A DNA stretch of 15,702 nt from Candidatus Aenigmatarchaeota archaeon (lineage in GTDB: Archaea; Aenigmatarchaeota; Aenigmatarchaeia; QMZP01; JACQNV01). Positions 1-5,848 of the stretch are shown here, one piece after another. A program made the position numbers and the translations under genes. Numbering within the stretch: the stretch's first letter is position 1; each line of letters starts with the position of its first letter. A model generated the notes under the pieces. The model saw nothing but the letters and a program-made list of their open reading frames with translations, had not been told where the DNA came from and made no database searches. Location: positions 1-15,702 of the forward strand of contig JACQNV010000003.1 in the NCBI GenBank assembly GCA_016202865.1. The letters are read 5' to 3'.

Positions 1-1229
1 ATTGCAGTCAAAGACGAGGAAGGCAAAATAGCAAATACACCATCGCTATCGTCGGAAACTCCGTTTTTGGGAGCGTCTTTATCTAAAATGCGGATAGAAT
101 AATCTTTTGCGGCAGGCAAAGTTTCTGGAACTTTCCACTCAAAATAACCATCGTTTTTGATAGCTTCTCCAACAATACCCTCAACTATTTTCCCTGTTTC
201 TCCGGGAGTTTCTTCTTTTGCGCCAGTAGTTTTGAATGATGATAAGTGATAAATAAATGGATCTATAAAATAAACTTTTCTCTCCTTTCTAAATGTGGGC
301 TGTTTTTCATATCCTTTCCAATAGCTTCTAAGAACATAAAGGCTTTCAAGTGTTTCAAGATAATCTCTGACAGTTATATGTGAAGGTATTTCTACCTCTT
401 TCGCAATAGAGCTTAATGAAAAAGGTGTTGAATATCTTTTTATAACGCCTTTAAGGACTGCCCCTAATGTCCGCTCGCTTAAGTCAAGGCGTGCAATATC
501 CCCAGCTATCCAATCCCAATAAATGTTGAAGGTCTCATCCTGTATTCTGCCTTCTTCCACCAATTCGTATGCTGAACGTAGAAACCCACCACAATGAATA
601 TAGAAATTAAATAAATGCTCTGCTTCTTTGAAATGACGCATCATTTTGGGTGCAATTTCTGGAATATTTTTTAAGGAAACACTATCTAAAATATTTGACT
701 TAAATTCATCGCTTCCAAACAATATGCAGAACTCTTTGAAATTTAGAGGTAAAAATTCCCTTATTTTTATAGGCCTTCCTGGAAATCTCTCTTTTTGAAG
801 TTCAAGTGTTGTCGATCCTGTAAAATAAAAGTTCATCCCTTCTGACAAGTCCTTAATCTCCAATATCTGCTTTACAGCTCTTTCCCATCCCGGAACAAAG
901 CCTATTTCATCAAAAAATACATACTTACCGCCAGCTTGTTTAAATAATTTCGTTATGTCTATAATATCCTGCAAATTCATTACAAGATTACAGACAAAAT
1001 ATAGACAATTTTTTGCAGGGACTCCTTTCTCTATAAGCTCCCTTATACAGAGCTTCAGATAAGTTGTTTTCCCTGTCTGCCTTGGTCCAAGAATAAGATA
1101 ATTACCTTTGAGGAAAGGCGGAATGTATCTGTGCTTTCTTTTCAATGATTCTTTAACCTTTTCATCTCTTTCTATCTCCTTCTCATCTTCCCACCAGGGA
1201 TTCTGGCTGGCAATGGTCTCCCAATCCAT
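1..1229 (-). CDS. AAA_14-type ATPase with an aberrant Kre9/KNH-like C-terminus (3' end beyond window)
   Basis: I translated this gene by hand; it is open to the left edge, giving 409 residues. Residues 1-330 look like the archaeal/bacterial AAA_14 plus DUF4143 family: Walker A GPRQTGKTT (48-56), Walker B YVFFDEIG (103-110), sensor-like FTGS (136-139), GRPIKIREFLPLNFKEF (151-167), a winged-helix-like stretch (about 250-300) and KVYFIDPFIYH (318-328). These ATPases are cytoplasmic and their roles are poorly known. After EGIVGE (350-355) the expected C-terminal DUF4143 segment is missing. Instead the frame reads NDGYFEWKVPETLP...DYSIRI...SDDSDGVFAI, the pattern of Kre9/KNH-like domains of secreted proteins. 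The ATG at 1229 is supported by a TATA box 26 nt upstream, so the mRNA is probably leaderless. It diverges from the regulator at 1367. The ATPase identity is firm; whether the fusion is real is not. Confidence 0.85.
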   Translation of the reverse strand, partial: MDWETIASQNPWWEDEKEIERDEKVKESLKRKHRYIPPFLKGNYLILGPRQTGKTTYLKLCIRELIEKGVPAKNCLYFVCNLVMNLQDIIDITKLFKQAGGKYVFFDEIGFVPGWERAVKQILEIKDLSEGMNFYFTGSTTLELQKERFPGRPIKIREFLPLNFKEFCILFGSDEFKSNILDSVSLKNIPEIAPKMMRHFKEAEHLFNFYIHCGGFLRSAYELVEEGRIQDETFNIYWDWIAGDIARLDLSERTLGAVLKGVIKRYSTPFSLSSIAKEVEIPSHITVRDYLETLESLYVLRSYWKGYEKQPTFRKERKVYFIDPFIYHLSSFKTTGAKEETPGETGKIVEGIVGEAIKNDGYFEWKVPETLPAAKDYSIRILDKDAPKNGVSDDSDGVFAILPSSSLTA

Positions 1230-1231
1230 AT

Positions 1232-1247
1232 TGATATTATAATATCA
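1232..1247. promoter_or_regulatory. Perfect 16-bp palindrome between TATA box and start of the ATPase
   Basis: The sequence TGATATTATAATATCA is its own reverse complement. It fills the space between the TATA box (1252-1259) and the ATPase start, where a bound repressor would block initiation. It shares the TGATAT half-site with the palindrome at 1271-1280. The neighbouring winged-helix regulator is the obvious candidate to bind it, but this is inference. Confidence 0.5.
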
Positions 1248-1251
1248 GAAC

Positions 1252-1259
1252 TATATAAA
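1252..1259 (-). promoter_or_regulatory. TATA box of the AAA ATPase gene (leaderless)
   Basis: The minus strand reads TTTATATA, centred about 26 nt before the ATG at 1229. This is the usual archaeal TATA-to-start distance, so transcription should begin at or next to the start codon. Palindromes lie immediately on both sides. Confidence 0.65.
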
Positions 1260-1263
1260 GTTT

Positions 1264-1280
1264 TGATATCCTGATATCAG
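1264..1280. promoter_or_regulatory. Palindrome CTGATATCAG with an adjacent TGATATC half-site
   Basis: The 10-bp perfect palindrome CTGATATCAG (1271-1280) is preceded directly by TGATATC (1264-1270). It lies just upstream of the ATPase TATA box, over or beyond the BRE position. Together with 1232-1247 it gives repeated TGATAT half-sites bracketing one promoter. Confidence 0.45.
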
Positions 1281-1339
1281 TATAGAAAATGATATATAAG
1301 ATTACAAACCTTAATAAAGACCTAATAAAAACATAGTGT

Positions 1340-1347
1340 TTTATAAG
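1340..1347 (+). promoter_or_regulatory. TATA box of the winged-helix regulator gene (leaderless)
   Basis: TTTATAAG is centred about 24 nt upstream of the ATG at 1367, predicting a leaderless transcript. Upstream, two similar strings (ACCTTAATAAAG and ACCTAATAAAA, about 1309-1330) form an imperfect direct repeat that could be a further regulator site. Confidence 0.6.
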
Positions 1348-1366
1348 CCGCTTACCAAAACAAAAT

Positions 1367-1873
1367 ATGGACCTCAATAAAGAAGACATAAAGGCGCTGT
1401 CAGCTGATACAAGAATTGCGATTTTGAAGAGTTTGTCTAAAAGGAGGAAGATGCCTGCTGAATTGGCTAAGCAGTTTAGTCTAGCACCATCCACTATAAA
1501 CGAACATCTAAAACATCTTGAAGTTAGCAAGCTTGTAATAAGGAAAAATACAGGCCACAAATGGATTTACTACGAGCTTACTGAGAAAGGATCTAATTTA
1601 CTTGCTCCAAAATTCCCTATAAACCTTGTCTTGAGTTTGGCTGGAGGTATTATTTTTGTTGCCGGACTTTTGTACCAGTTTTTGCCAAAGACAGTTGATA
1701 TGGCTTCGCGCGCGGTTGAAACAGCTACAAAATCTGCTGCGGATATTTCTACTTTACAACCAGCTAAAGTGCAAGAAATGGTTCAGATTGATACAGTGAC
1801 AACCATCCTAGTAATTATAGGTGCTGCTTTAATTGGTTTTGGATTATATAGAAGATTTAGAAAATTAAATTAG
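1367..1873 (+). CDS. Membrane-anchored ArsR-like winged-helix transcription regulator
   Basis: A 168-residue protein. Residues 5-75 form an ArsR-type winged helix: LSADTRIAILKSL (helix 1), PAELAKQFSLAPSTINEHLKHLE (recognition region, about 30-52), then VIRKNTGHKWIYYELTEKG as the wing. Two hydrophobic segments follow, about 84-106 and 144-161, with an intervening 37-residue loop that should face outside, and a basic tail RRFRKLN. This topology puts the DNA-binding domain in the cytoplasm, tethered to the membrane, suggesting one-component sensing of an envelope or external signal. A TATA box 24 nt upstream fixes the ATG. It is the only plus-strand gene, converges on eIF1 with overlapping stop codons, and diverges from the ATPase. 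The ligand and target are unknown. Confidence 0.88.
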   Translation: MDLNKEDIKALSADTRIAILKSLSKRRKMPAELAKQFSLAPSTINEHLKHLEVSKLVIRKNTGHKWIYYELTEKGSNLLAPKFPINLVLSLAGGIIFVAGLLYQFLPKTVDMASRAVETATKSAADISTLQPAKVQEMVQIDTVTTILVIIGAALIGFGLYRRFRKLN

Positions 1874-2175
1874 CTAACCTCAATCTGTTCGCGCCTGAAT
1901 CCAGACTTTAAAAGAATTTCAACAGTCCTCTCTTTGTGCTTCCCTTGAAGCTCGATTTCTCCGTCTTTGAGGGTTCCGCCGCAGGCAAGCCTTGTTTTTA
2001 ATTCCCTGAGAATTTCCTTGCTATTAACATCTTTTCCCAAACCAGCAACAACAGTTATCATCTTTCCGTATCGCCTAGAAGTTGTAAACACCCTAACTTT
2101 CTGCTCTTCTCTAGCTATGGTTTCGCAGACACAGATGTCTTTTGGTAATCCACACTTATCGCAGATCTCGCTCAT
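1870..2175 (-). CDS. sui1: Translation initiation factor aIF1 (SUI1 family)
   Basis: A 101-residue archaeal SUI1/eIF1 homologue, which acts on the small ribosomal subunit in start-codon selection. It begins with a small Cys cluster, CDKCGLPKDICVC (C5, C8, C15, C17), as in many archaeal members, followed by the SUI1 fold: RRYGKMITVVAGL, then LKTRLACGGTLKDGEIELQGKH and a terminal LLKSGFRREQIEV. I chose the ATG at 2175 because it gives the canonical family start and leaves 25 nt after uL29. A GTG at 2217 in the same frame would add 14 residues and overlap uL29. A perfect hairpin lies just before the start. It is the last gene of the ribosomal block, and its TAA overlaps the opposing stop of the regulator. 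Confidence 0.95.
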   Translation of the reverse strand: MSEICDKCGLPKDICVCETIAREEQKVRVFTTSRRYGKMITVVAGLGKDVNSKEILRELKTRLACGGTLKDGEIELQGKHKERTVEILLKSGFRREQIEVS

Positions 2176-2186
2176 TAAATTTGAAT

Positions 2187-2205
2187 GAAAAGTGATCAAA
2201 TCACT
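2187..2205 (-). promoter_or_regulatory. Hairpin between uL29 and aIF1
   Basis: The minus strand reads AAAGTGATTTGATCACTTT: two perfect 8-nt arms (AAAGTGAT / ATCACTTT) around a 3-nt loop. The upstream arm overlaps the uL29 stop codon, and the hairpin ends about 11 nt before the aIF1 ATG. It could modulate aIF1 translation, mark an RNA-processing point or weakly terminate transcription. Confidence 0.45.
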
Positions 2206-2503
2206 TTCGACCTCCACCCTTTAAACTTTCCACATTAGCCTTCAGTTTAGGTTGTTTTGTTTTATCAGCTGTTGCTTTTACTTTTTCAGAAACAGTTTTA
2301 GGCTGTTGATTCCTCTGGTTTTTAACAGTAAGAATTCTGGCTATTGTTTTCCTTATCTCCCTTACCCTACCAGGAGAAGTGACAGGTGCACCTATGTTGA
2401 TGTTTGCCCTTTCTTTGGAAAGCTCCAACTTCAGCTCTTCCATTTTTTTGTTCAAGTCCTTTTCTTCGGATTTTCTTATTTCCTTAATCCTTAATATTGC
2501 CAT
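2201..2503 (-). CDS. rpl29: Large-subunit ribosomal protein uL29 with a C-terminal tail
   Basis: A 100-residue uL29 (L29/L35e). The family core is a helical hairpin at residues 1-62: IKEIRKSEEKDLNKKMEELK, the loop INIGAPVTSPGRVREIRKTI, then ARILTVKNQR. Typical members are about 65-70 residues. Here about 35 extra residues rich in Lys, Gln and Thr follow, ending SLKGGGRK, probably a disordered rRNA-binding extension. It follows uS3 after a 34-nt gap that contains a good TATA-like sequence, so it may have its own promoter as well as read-through. Confidence 0.95.
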   Translation of the reverse strand: MAILRIKEIRKSEEKDLNKKMEELKLELSKERANINIGAPVTSPGRVREIRKTIARILTVKNQRNQQPKTVSEKVKATADKTKQPKLKANVESLKGGGRK

Positions 2504-2524
2504 ATATGATCAGTGACAGTACGA

Positions 2525-2534
2525 CTTAAATATG
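2525..2534 (-). promoter_or_regulatory. Candidate internal TATA box for uL29-aIF1
   Basis: The minus strand reads CATATTTAAG, centred about 26 nt before the uL29 ATG, the same geometry as the other leaderless starts here. It sits in the 34-nt gap after uS3, one of the longer gaps inside the ribosomal block. Confidence 0.4.
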
Positions 2535-2537
2535 TAA

Positions 2538-3299
2538 TTATTGTCCATCTGTTTTTGCCTGTTCCTGCTTTGGCTCCTTTTTATTTCTAGGAACCTTGAC
2601 AGGTTTCGGTTTTTCTTCTTTCTTTTCCTCTATAACTTCGCTTAAAACCTCTTTCACTTCCTTGTCTTCTTTAGTTTCAGGTACCTTGACTTCTTCAAAT
2701 TTCTTCAAAGTTGAAAGGTCCTTGACCTCACCTGTTATGTCTCTGAACTCTTTGAGAATTCTTACTGTAATTCCTATTTTGCCCAGTTTGGGTCTAGCTT
2801 CATGAAAACCCGTGTCAACAGCGTCAATTGATGGTTGTCCAGCCCTTTGTATGTATCCTTGAGTGAATTTGACCATCCTAGACATGGCACCGCCAAGTTT
2901 TCCAGAAACAACGATCTGTGCACCTACAGCACCAGCATCCATTATTCTTTTCAGGAAAATATTTCCAATCTTTTTGTAATTATAACCCATTTCAAGGGCT
3001 GAAGCTATCTGCTTTGCTACAATTCTTGAATCCAAATCAGGTTTGTCAATTGATTTTATGTCTATTTGCGGATTGTCCATCCCAAACCTTTCTTTTAATG
3101 ATCTTGTTATGACTTCTATATTTCTTCCGCCGCGGCCTATTATTCTTCCGGGCTTGTTTGTGAAAATAATTATCTTTAATCCTAGAGGTGTCCTGTTCAA
3201 AGCTATTTTAGAGTAATCGCCTGCCGGGAATTTGGTTTTTATAAATTCCTCTAACTCAACTTCCTTCACTCCAAGTTTGACAAAATATTGTTTTAGCAT
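2538..3299 (-). CDS. rps3: Small-subunit ribosomal protein uS3
   Basis: A 253-residue archaeal uS3, at the mRNA entry site of the small subunit. The N-terminal KH type-2 domain has the RNA-binding loop GRIIGRGGRNIE (GxxG at 55-58). The C-terminal S3 domain includes AGAVGAQIVVSGKLGGAMSR and GFHEARPKLGKIGITVRIL. After about residue 205 comes a charged, low-complexity Lys/Glu/Pro tail of about 45 residues, longer than the core needs and probably disordered. It follows orf148 with only 2 nt between stop and ATG, so the two are probably translationally coupled. Confidence 0.97.
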   Translation of the reverse strand: MLKQYFVKLGVKEVELEEFIKTKFPAGDYSKIALNRTPLGLKIIIFTNKPGRIIGRGGRNIEVITRSLKERFGMDNPQIDIKSIDKPDLDSRIVAKQIASALEMGYNYKKIGNIFLKRIMDAGAVGAQIVVSGKLGGAMSRMVKFTQGYIQRAGQPSIDAVDTGFHEARPKLGKIGITVRILKEFRDITGEVKDLSTLKKFEEVKVPETKEDKEVKEVLSEVIEEKKEEKPKPVKVPRNKKEPKQEQAKTDGQ

Positions 3300-3301
3300 A
3301 T

Positions 3302-3748
3302 TTAAGCTGCTGGCTCAGTTTTTTCTGGTGTTGGGTTTTTAACCCTTTCTTGGTAAGACCATAGTACACTGATATCAGATACTATACATTCTCTATCTAA
3401 TCCTATATTTAAATCATGTTCTACCTGGTCCAAATCATCTGTAATTACTGAAACATCTATAAATCTAACAGCACCTGTTCCTTTTAATGGATTCCATGCA
3501 CATAAACCAAGTTCATACCTAACATCTTCAATTGCATCTGAAGGCGTCCTGACCTCTGGATAATCACTGTTTGCTCTCACCCATGCAGGATCTCCTTCCT
3601 GTGACCATCTTTTTCTTTGATCAAAATAGAGAAACTCTGGGCGACCGCTTGAAAGGTCAAGGCAACAAGCCTTCCCCTTTAAACTCATATCTGCTTCAGG
3701 GCTTCCAATTTCCCTAGGATCCAATATTATTGCATATCGACAAGTCAT
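3302..3748 (-). CDS. Unassigned protein orf148 inserted before uS3
   Basis: I do not recognise this 148-residue protein. It begins MTCRYAIILDPREIGSPEAD and alternates short hydrophobic strands with charged or Gly/Pro turns (ACCLDLSSGRPEFLYFD, YELGLCAWNPLKGTGAV, RFIDVSVITDDLDQVEHDL), suggesting a mixed alpha/beta domain. There is no signal peptide or membrane segment. It is acidic overall, unlike its basic ribosomal neighbours, so it is not an obvious rRNA-binding protein. I chose the ATG at 3748, 12 nt after the stop of orf117; a TTG three codons earlier (3757) is also in frame. Its stop lies 2 nt before uS3. The position implies coexpression with ribosomal proteins, but no function can be assigned. 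Confidence 0.72.
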   Translation of the reverse strand: MTCRYAIILDPREIGSPEADMSLKGKACCLDLSSGRPEFLYFDQRKRWSQEGDPAWVRANSDYPEVRTPSDAIEDVRYELGLCAWNPLKGTGAVRFIDVSVITDDLDQVEHDLNIGLDRECIVSDISVLWSYQERVKNPTPEKTEPAA

Positions 3749-3760
3749 ATAATTCAAATA

Positions 3761-4114
3761 TCAACCCATGTAATTTGCAGCCTGCTGTTGCTGGTTTTGT
3801 TGTGTTTGCTGTGCCTTGTTCTTCTGTTTTTTCAAGTATTCTTTATAAGTTTTCCAGACTTCATCGCCTTTTTTGCCCCTGAAAACTTTGATTATATTCA
3901 TGTTTGGAGCCTTTGTATCGTTGTTAACTGACCAATCGCCCAAAACAACATCGCCTTCATTTAATGTCTCATTATTCAATTTCTGATCGAGAGATATTGT
4001 CCACTGAAGTTCGTCCCAAGCTTCAACAATAACCTGTGTAGTTGTGTCCGAAGCAATCACATCTTTGCTTGACTTCAAAACCTTTAACACTTTACAAGGA
4101 TGGTAAATTCCCAT
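3761..4114 (-). CDS. Unassigned small beta-rich protein orf117 between uL22 and uS3
   Basis: A 117-residue protein beginning MGIYHPCKVLKVLKSSKDVI. The N-terminal two thirds alternate like a small beta-barrel (TTQVIVEAWDELQWTISLD, then EGDVVLGDWSV and MNIIKVFRG), resembling an OB- or SH3-type fold. A charged helix (DEVWKTYKEYLKKQKNKA) and a Gln-rich end (QQTQQNQQQQAA) follow. An RNA- or ribosome-binding role would suit this layout and location, but that is inference and I cannot name a family. The ATG at 4114 comes one base after the uL22 TAA (TAATATG), a tight coupling that favours this start over an upstream one at 4144, which would overlap uL22. Confidence 0.75.
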   Translation of the reverse strand: MGIYHPCKVLKVLKSSKDVIASDTTTQVIVEAWDELQWTISLDQKLNNETLNEGDVVLGDWSVNNDTKAPNMNIIKVFRGKKGDEVWKTYKEYLKKQKNKAQQTQQNQQQQAANYMG

Positions 4115-4115
4115 A

Positions 4116-4508
4116 TTATCTTTGTTCCAAAACAATCTGCACATTTGTGACCTTTCTTTTCTGCCTTCTCATTTTAAATCTTCTTGGTCTCCAGAAAGCG
4201 AAGCCCATGTGTGCAGATGCTTTTATTATCAATTTTTCTGTATCCAAACCCTTAAACTCAGCGTTAGATTCAGCTGATTTTAGCAAGTCTAATATTTCAG
4301 ATGATGCATTTGAATAAAACTTCCCATCCAAGCTTTCTTTTTCTATAAGTAGGTTATTAAGCAACCTTTTGCCTTTCTGTAAATTCATACCACTCAAAAC
4401 TTTGCAAACTATAACAGAACCTTTTGTCGATATTCTTAAGGCTCTGCCGTATGCTTTTGCAAATTTCTCTGTTTTTGGCTGATATGCGTATTTTAATCCC
4501 ATAATCAT
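4116..4508 (-). CDS. rpl22: Large-subunit ribosomal protein uL22
   Basis: A 130-residue archaeal uL22, which lines the nascent-peptide exit tunnel. Recognisable parts are the N-terminal MGLKYAYQPKTEKFAKAYGR, the central YSNASSEILDLLKSAESNAE, and the conserved LIIKASAHMGFAFWRPR followed by the basic end of the beta-hairpin region (RFKMRRQKRKVTNVQIVL). The ATG at 4508 overlaps the TGA of orf82 as ATGA, supporting it and implying coupling. A second ATG two codons later (4502) would give the more usual MGLKY start. Length is within the normal archaeal range. Confidence 0.96.
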   Translation of the reverse strand: MIMGLKYAYQPKTEKFAKAYGRALRISTKGSVIVCKVLSGMNLQKGKRLLNNLLIEKESLDGKFYSNASSEILDLLKSAESNAEFKGLDTEKLIIKASAHMGFAFWRPRRFKMRRQKRKVTNVQIVLEQR

Positions 4509-4753
4509 CCTGCTCTTTTTGCATCCGATCTTTGCGATCTAACTATTCCTGCGGCCTCTTTTAATATGTTTTTATACAACTCCTCTGAAACACCTGGACC
4601 CCTGTGAGGATATATTCTTCCATAATTATCCACCACAGCCGATAGTTCTATTGCGGCATGATAAATATCAGTGGTAAAAAAGTGACCTCTCACACTAGTA
4701 ACCTTAATTCTTCCATCGTCCATATCTAAAAAGACATTGTTTTGACTTCTCAT
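4505..4753 (-). CDS. Unassigned 82-residue protein orf82 between uS19 and uL22
   Basis: I do not recognise this protein. It reads as a compact mixed domain: beta-like segments NNVFLDMDDGRIKVTSVRG, then a helix-like TTDIYHAAIELSAVVDNYG, a turn RIYPHRGPGVSEE, and an amphipathic helix LYKNILKEAAGIVRSQR. It has no Cys, no signal peptide and no membrane segment. Its TGA overlaps the uL22 ATG (ATGA), and its ATG is 7 nt after the uS19 stop. Interruption of the normally adjacent uS19-uL22 pair by a coupled small gene is unusual. Spurious translation is unlikely because there is no room for another reading of this interval between two firm genes. Confidence 0.7.
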   Translation of the reverse strand: MRSQNNVFLDMDDGRIKVTSVRGHFFTTDIYHAAIELSAVVDNYGRIYPHRGPGVSEELYKNILKEAAGIVRSQRSDAKRAG

Positions 4754-4760
4754 ATTCTAC

Positions 4761-5141
4761 CTACTTCAATGGTATAAACTTGGATGATTTTGTGGCACCG
4801 AAACCAGGCGCTGAGTGCTGGATCTTTTTTCTCGTCAAAGCAAACTCGCCTAATCTGTGACCCAACATTTCCGGCTTTATGTCAACAGCAACGAATTCTT
4901 TTCCATTGTGAATTCCGATTTTTTTATCTAAAAGTTCTGGAATTATAACCATTTCTCTACAGTGGGTTTTGTGAAAAGCGGATGGCTTTTTCCTTATTTT
5001 GAGTAGAAGCTTCCTCTCGTCCTCTGTGAAACCCCTTCTCATTGCTCTCCTCTCTCTTGATGGAATGAGTTTTATAAAATCTTCTAAGCTCATCTTTGCA
5101 ACATCTTCCAGTCCCTTTCCTTTGAATTTAAAATCTGCCAT
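4761..5141 (-). CDS. rps19: Small-subunit ribosomal protein uS19
   Basis: A 126-residue archaeal-type uS19 (S15e/S19), located in the small-subunit head. The archaeal/eukaryal N-terminal extension is present (FKGKGLEDVAKMSLEDFIKL, then PSRERRAMRRGF). The universal core follows: KTHCREMVIIPELLDKKIGI, HNGKEFVAVDIKPEMLGHRL and GEFALTRKKIQHSAPGFGAT. It sits directly after uL2 with a 22-nt gap, the ancestral order, but is then followed by orf82 instead of uL22. Confidence 0.97.
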   Translation of the reverse strand: MADFKFKGKGLEDVAKMSLEDFIKLIPSRERRAMRRGFTEDERKLLLKIRKKPSAFHKTHCREMVIIPELLDKKIGIHNGKEFVAVDIKPEMLGHRLGEFALTRKKIQHSAPGFGATKSSKFIPLK

Positions 5142-5163
5142 ATATCATCAAATTCATCATTAT

Positions 5164-5838
5164 TTATGTTTTCTTTCTTTTACCTGTCCTTCTAGCTGCT
5201 ATTGATCCTATCTTTCTTCCAGGAGGCGCATTTCTGGATATTGTTTTTGGTCTACCAACACCGCCACCATAACCGGATCCGAATGGATGGCACACTGCAT
5301 TCATTGCTTTTCCTGATGTTGTTGGATATCTTTTGCCTCTTGCATGGAAAGCTATCCACTTTTTGCCTGCTTTTGTCCATGGCCTCTCTGCCCTTCCATC
5401 ACCTGCTGGCACCCCCATTGTGGCTCTGCAGTTCAGGTTCAGCTCTTTTGTTTTTCTTGAGGGTAATTGAATCATGCAGGATTTTTCTGTTTTGGATAAT
5501 ATAATTGCTGAGTTTCCAGGAGCTGTGCATAATTTAGGTCCTGAGTTTGGATAAGTCTCAATGCCACATATTGGGATACTTTCAGGTATTTGACCAAGTG
5601 TTGAGACAAATTTATCTGTTGTGTCCCCCACTTTAACGCCTATGGGAGCTACTAAATAATCTATACCAGATGGATAGGATATCTTAGCAATAGGCGCATC
5701 CCTGCCAACATCATGAACCAGATCTACAACTGTCCCTGTCTCGGTTTTATATAGGGGTTTATACTTTGCTCCTGTTGGAATTACCCTATACGAGTTTGAA
5801 CCCTTTCCCAGCCTCTGAGCTCTTATTACTTTTCCCAT
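5164..5838 (-). CDS. rpl2: Large-subunit ribosomal protein uL2
   Basis: A 224-residue archaeal uL2, an rRNA-binding protein near the peptidyl-transferase centre. The start MGKVIRAQRLGKGSNSYR, the OB-like half, the RATMGVPAGDGRAERPWTKA region and the basic end (GRKIGSIAARRTGKRKK) are all family features. The highly conserved C-terminal loop reads GKAMNAVCHPFGSG: the functionally important His is kept, but the residue before it is Cys where bacteria and most archaea have Asp and eukaryotes Glu. The ATG is preceded by AAAGGG about 6-11 nt upstream, a plausible Shine-Dalgarno sequence. It follows orf152 with a 10-nt gap. Confidence 0.97.
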   Translation of the reverse strand: MGKVIRAQRLGKGSNSYRVIPTGAKYKPLYKTETGTVVDLVHDVGRDAPIAKISYPSGIDYLVAPIGVKVGDTTDKFVSTLGQIPESIPICGIETYPNSGPKLCTAPGNSAIILSKTEKSCMIQLPSRKTKELNLNCRATMGVPAGDGRAERPWTKAGKKWIAFHARGKRYPTTSGKAMNAVCHPFGSGYGGGVGRPKTISRNAPPGRKIGSIAARRTGKRKKT

Positions 5839-5848
5839 AAATACCCTT

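Noticed and set aside
1237..1560. A 107-residue minus-strand frame overlapping the regulator and its promoter
   Set aside because: It is antisense to a well-supported winged-helix gene and its translation is a hydrophobic/basic string with no recognisable domain. Both flanking promoters fit the other genes.
2176..2217. An upstream GTG start for aIF1 adding 14 residues
   Set aside because: It would overlap uL29 and run through the hairpin. The family normally begins at the MSEIC position, 2175.
4115..4144. An earlier start for orf117
   Set aside because: It would overlap the end of uL22 by 29 nt, whereas the ATG at 4114 follows the uL22 stop by one base, as for other coupled genes here.
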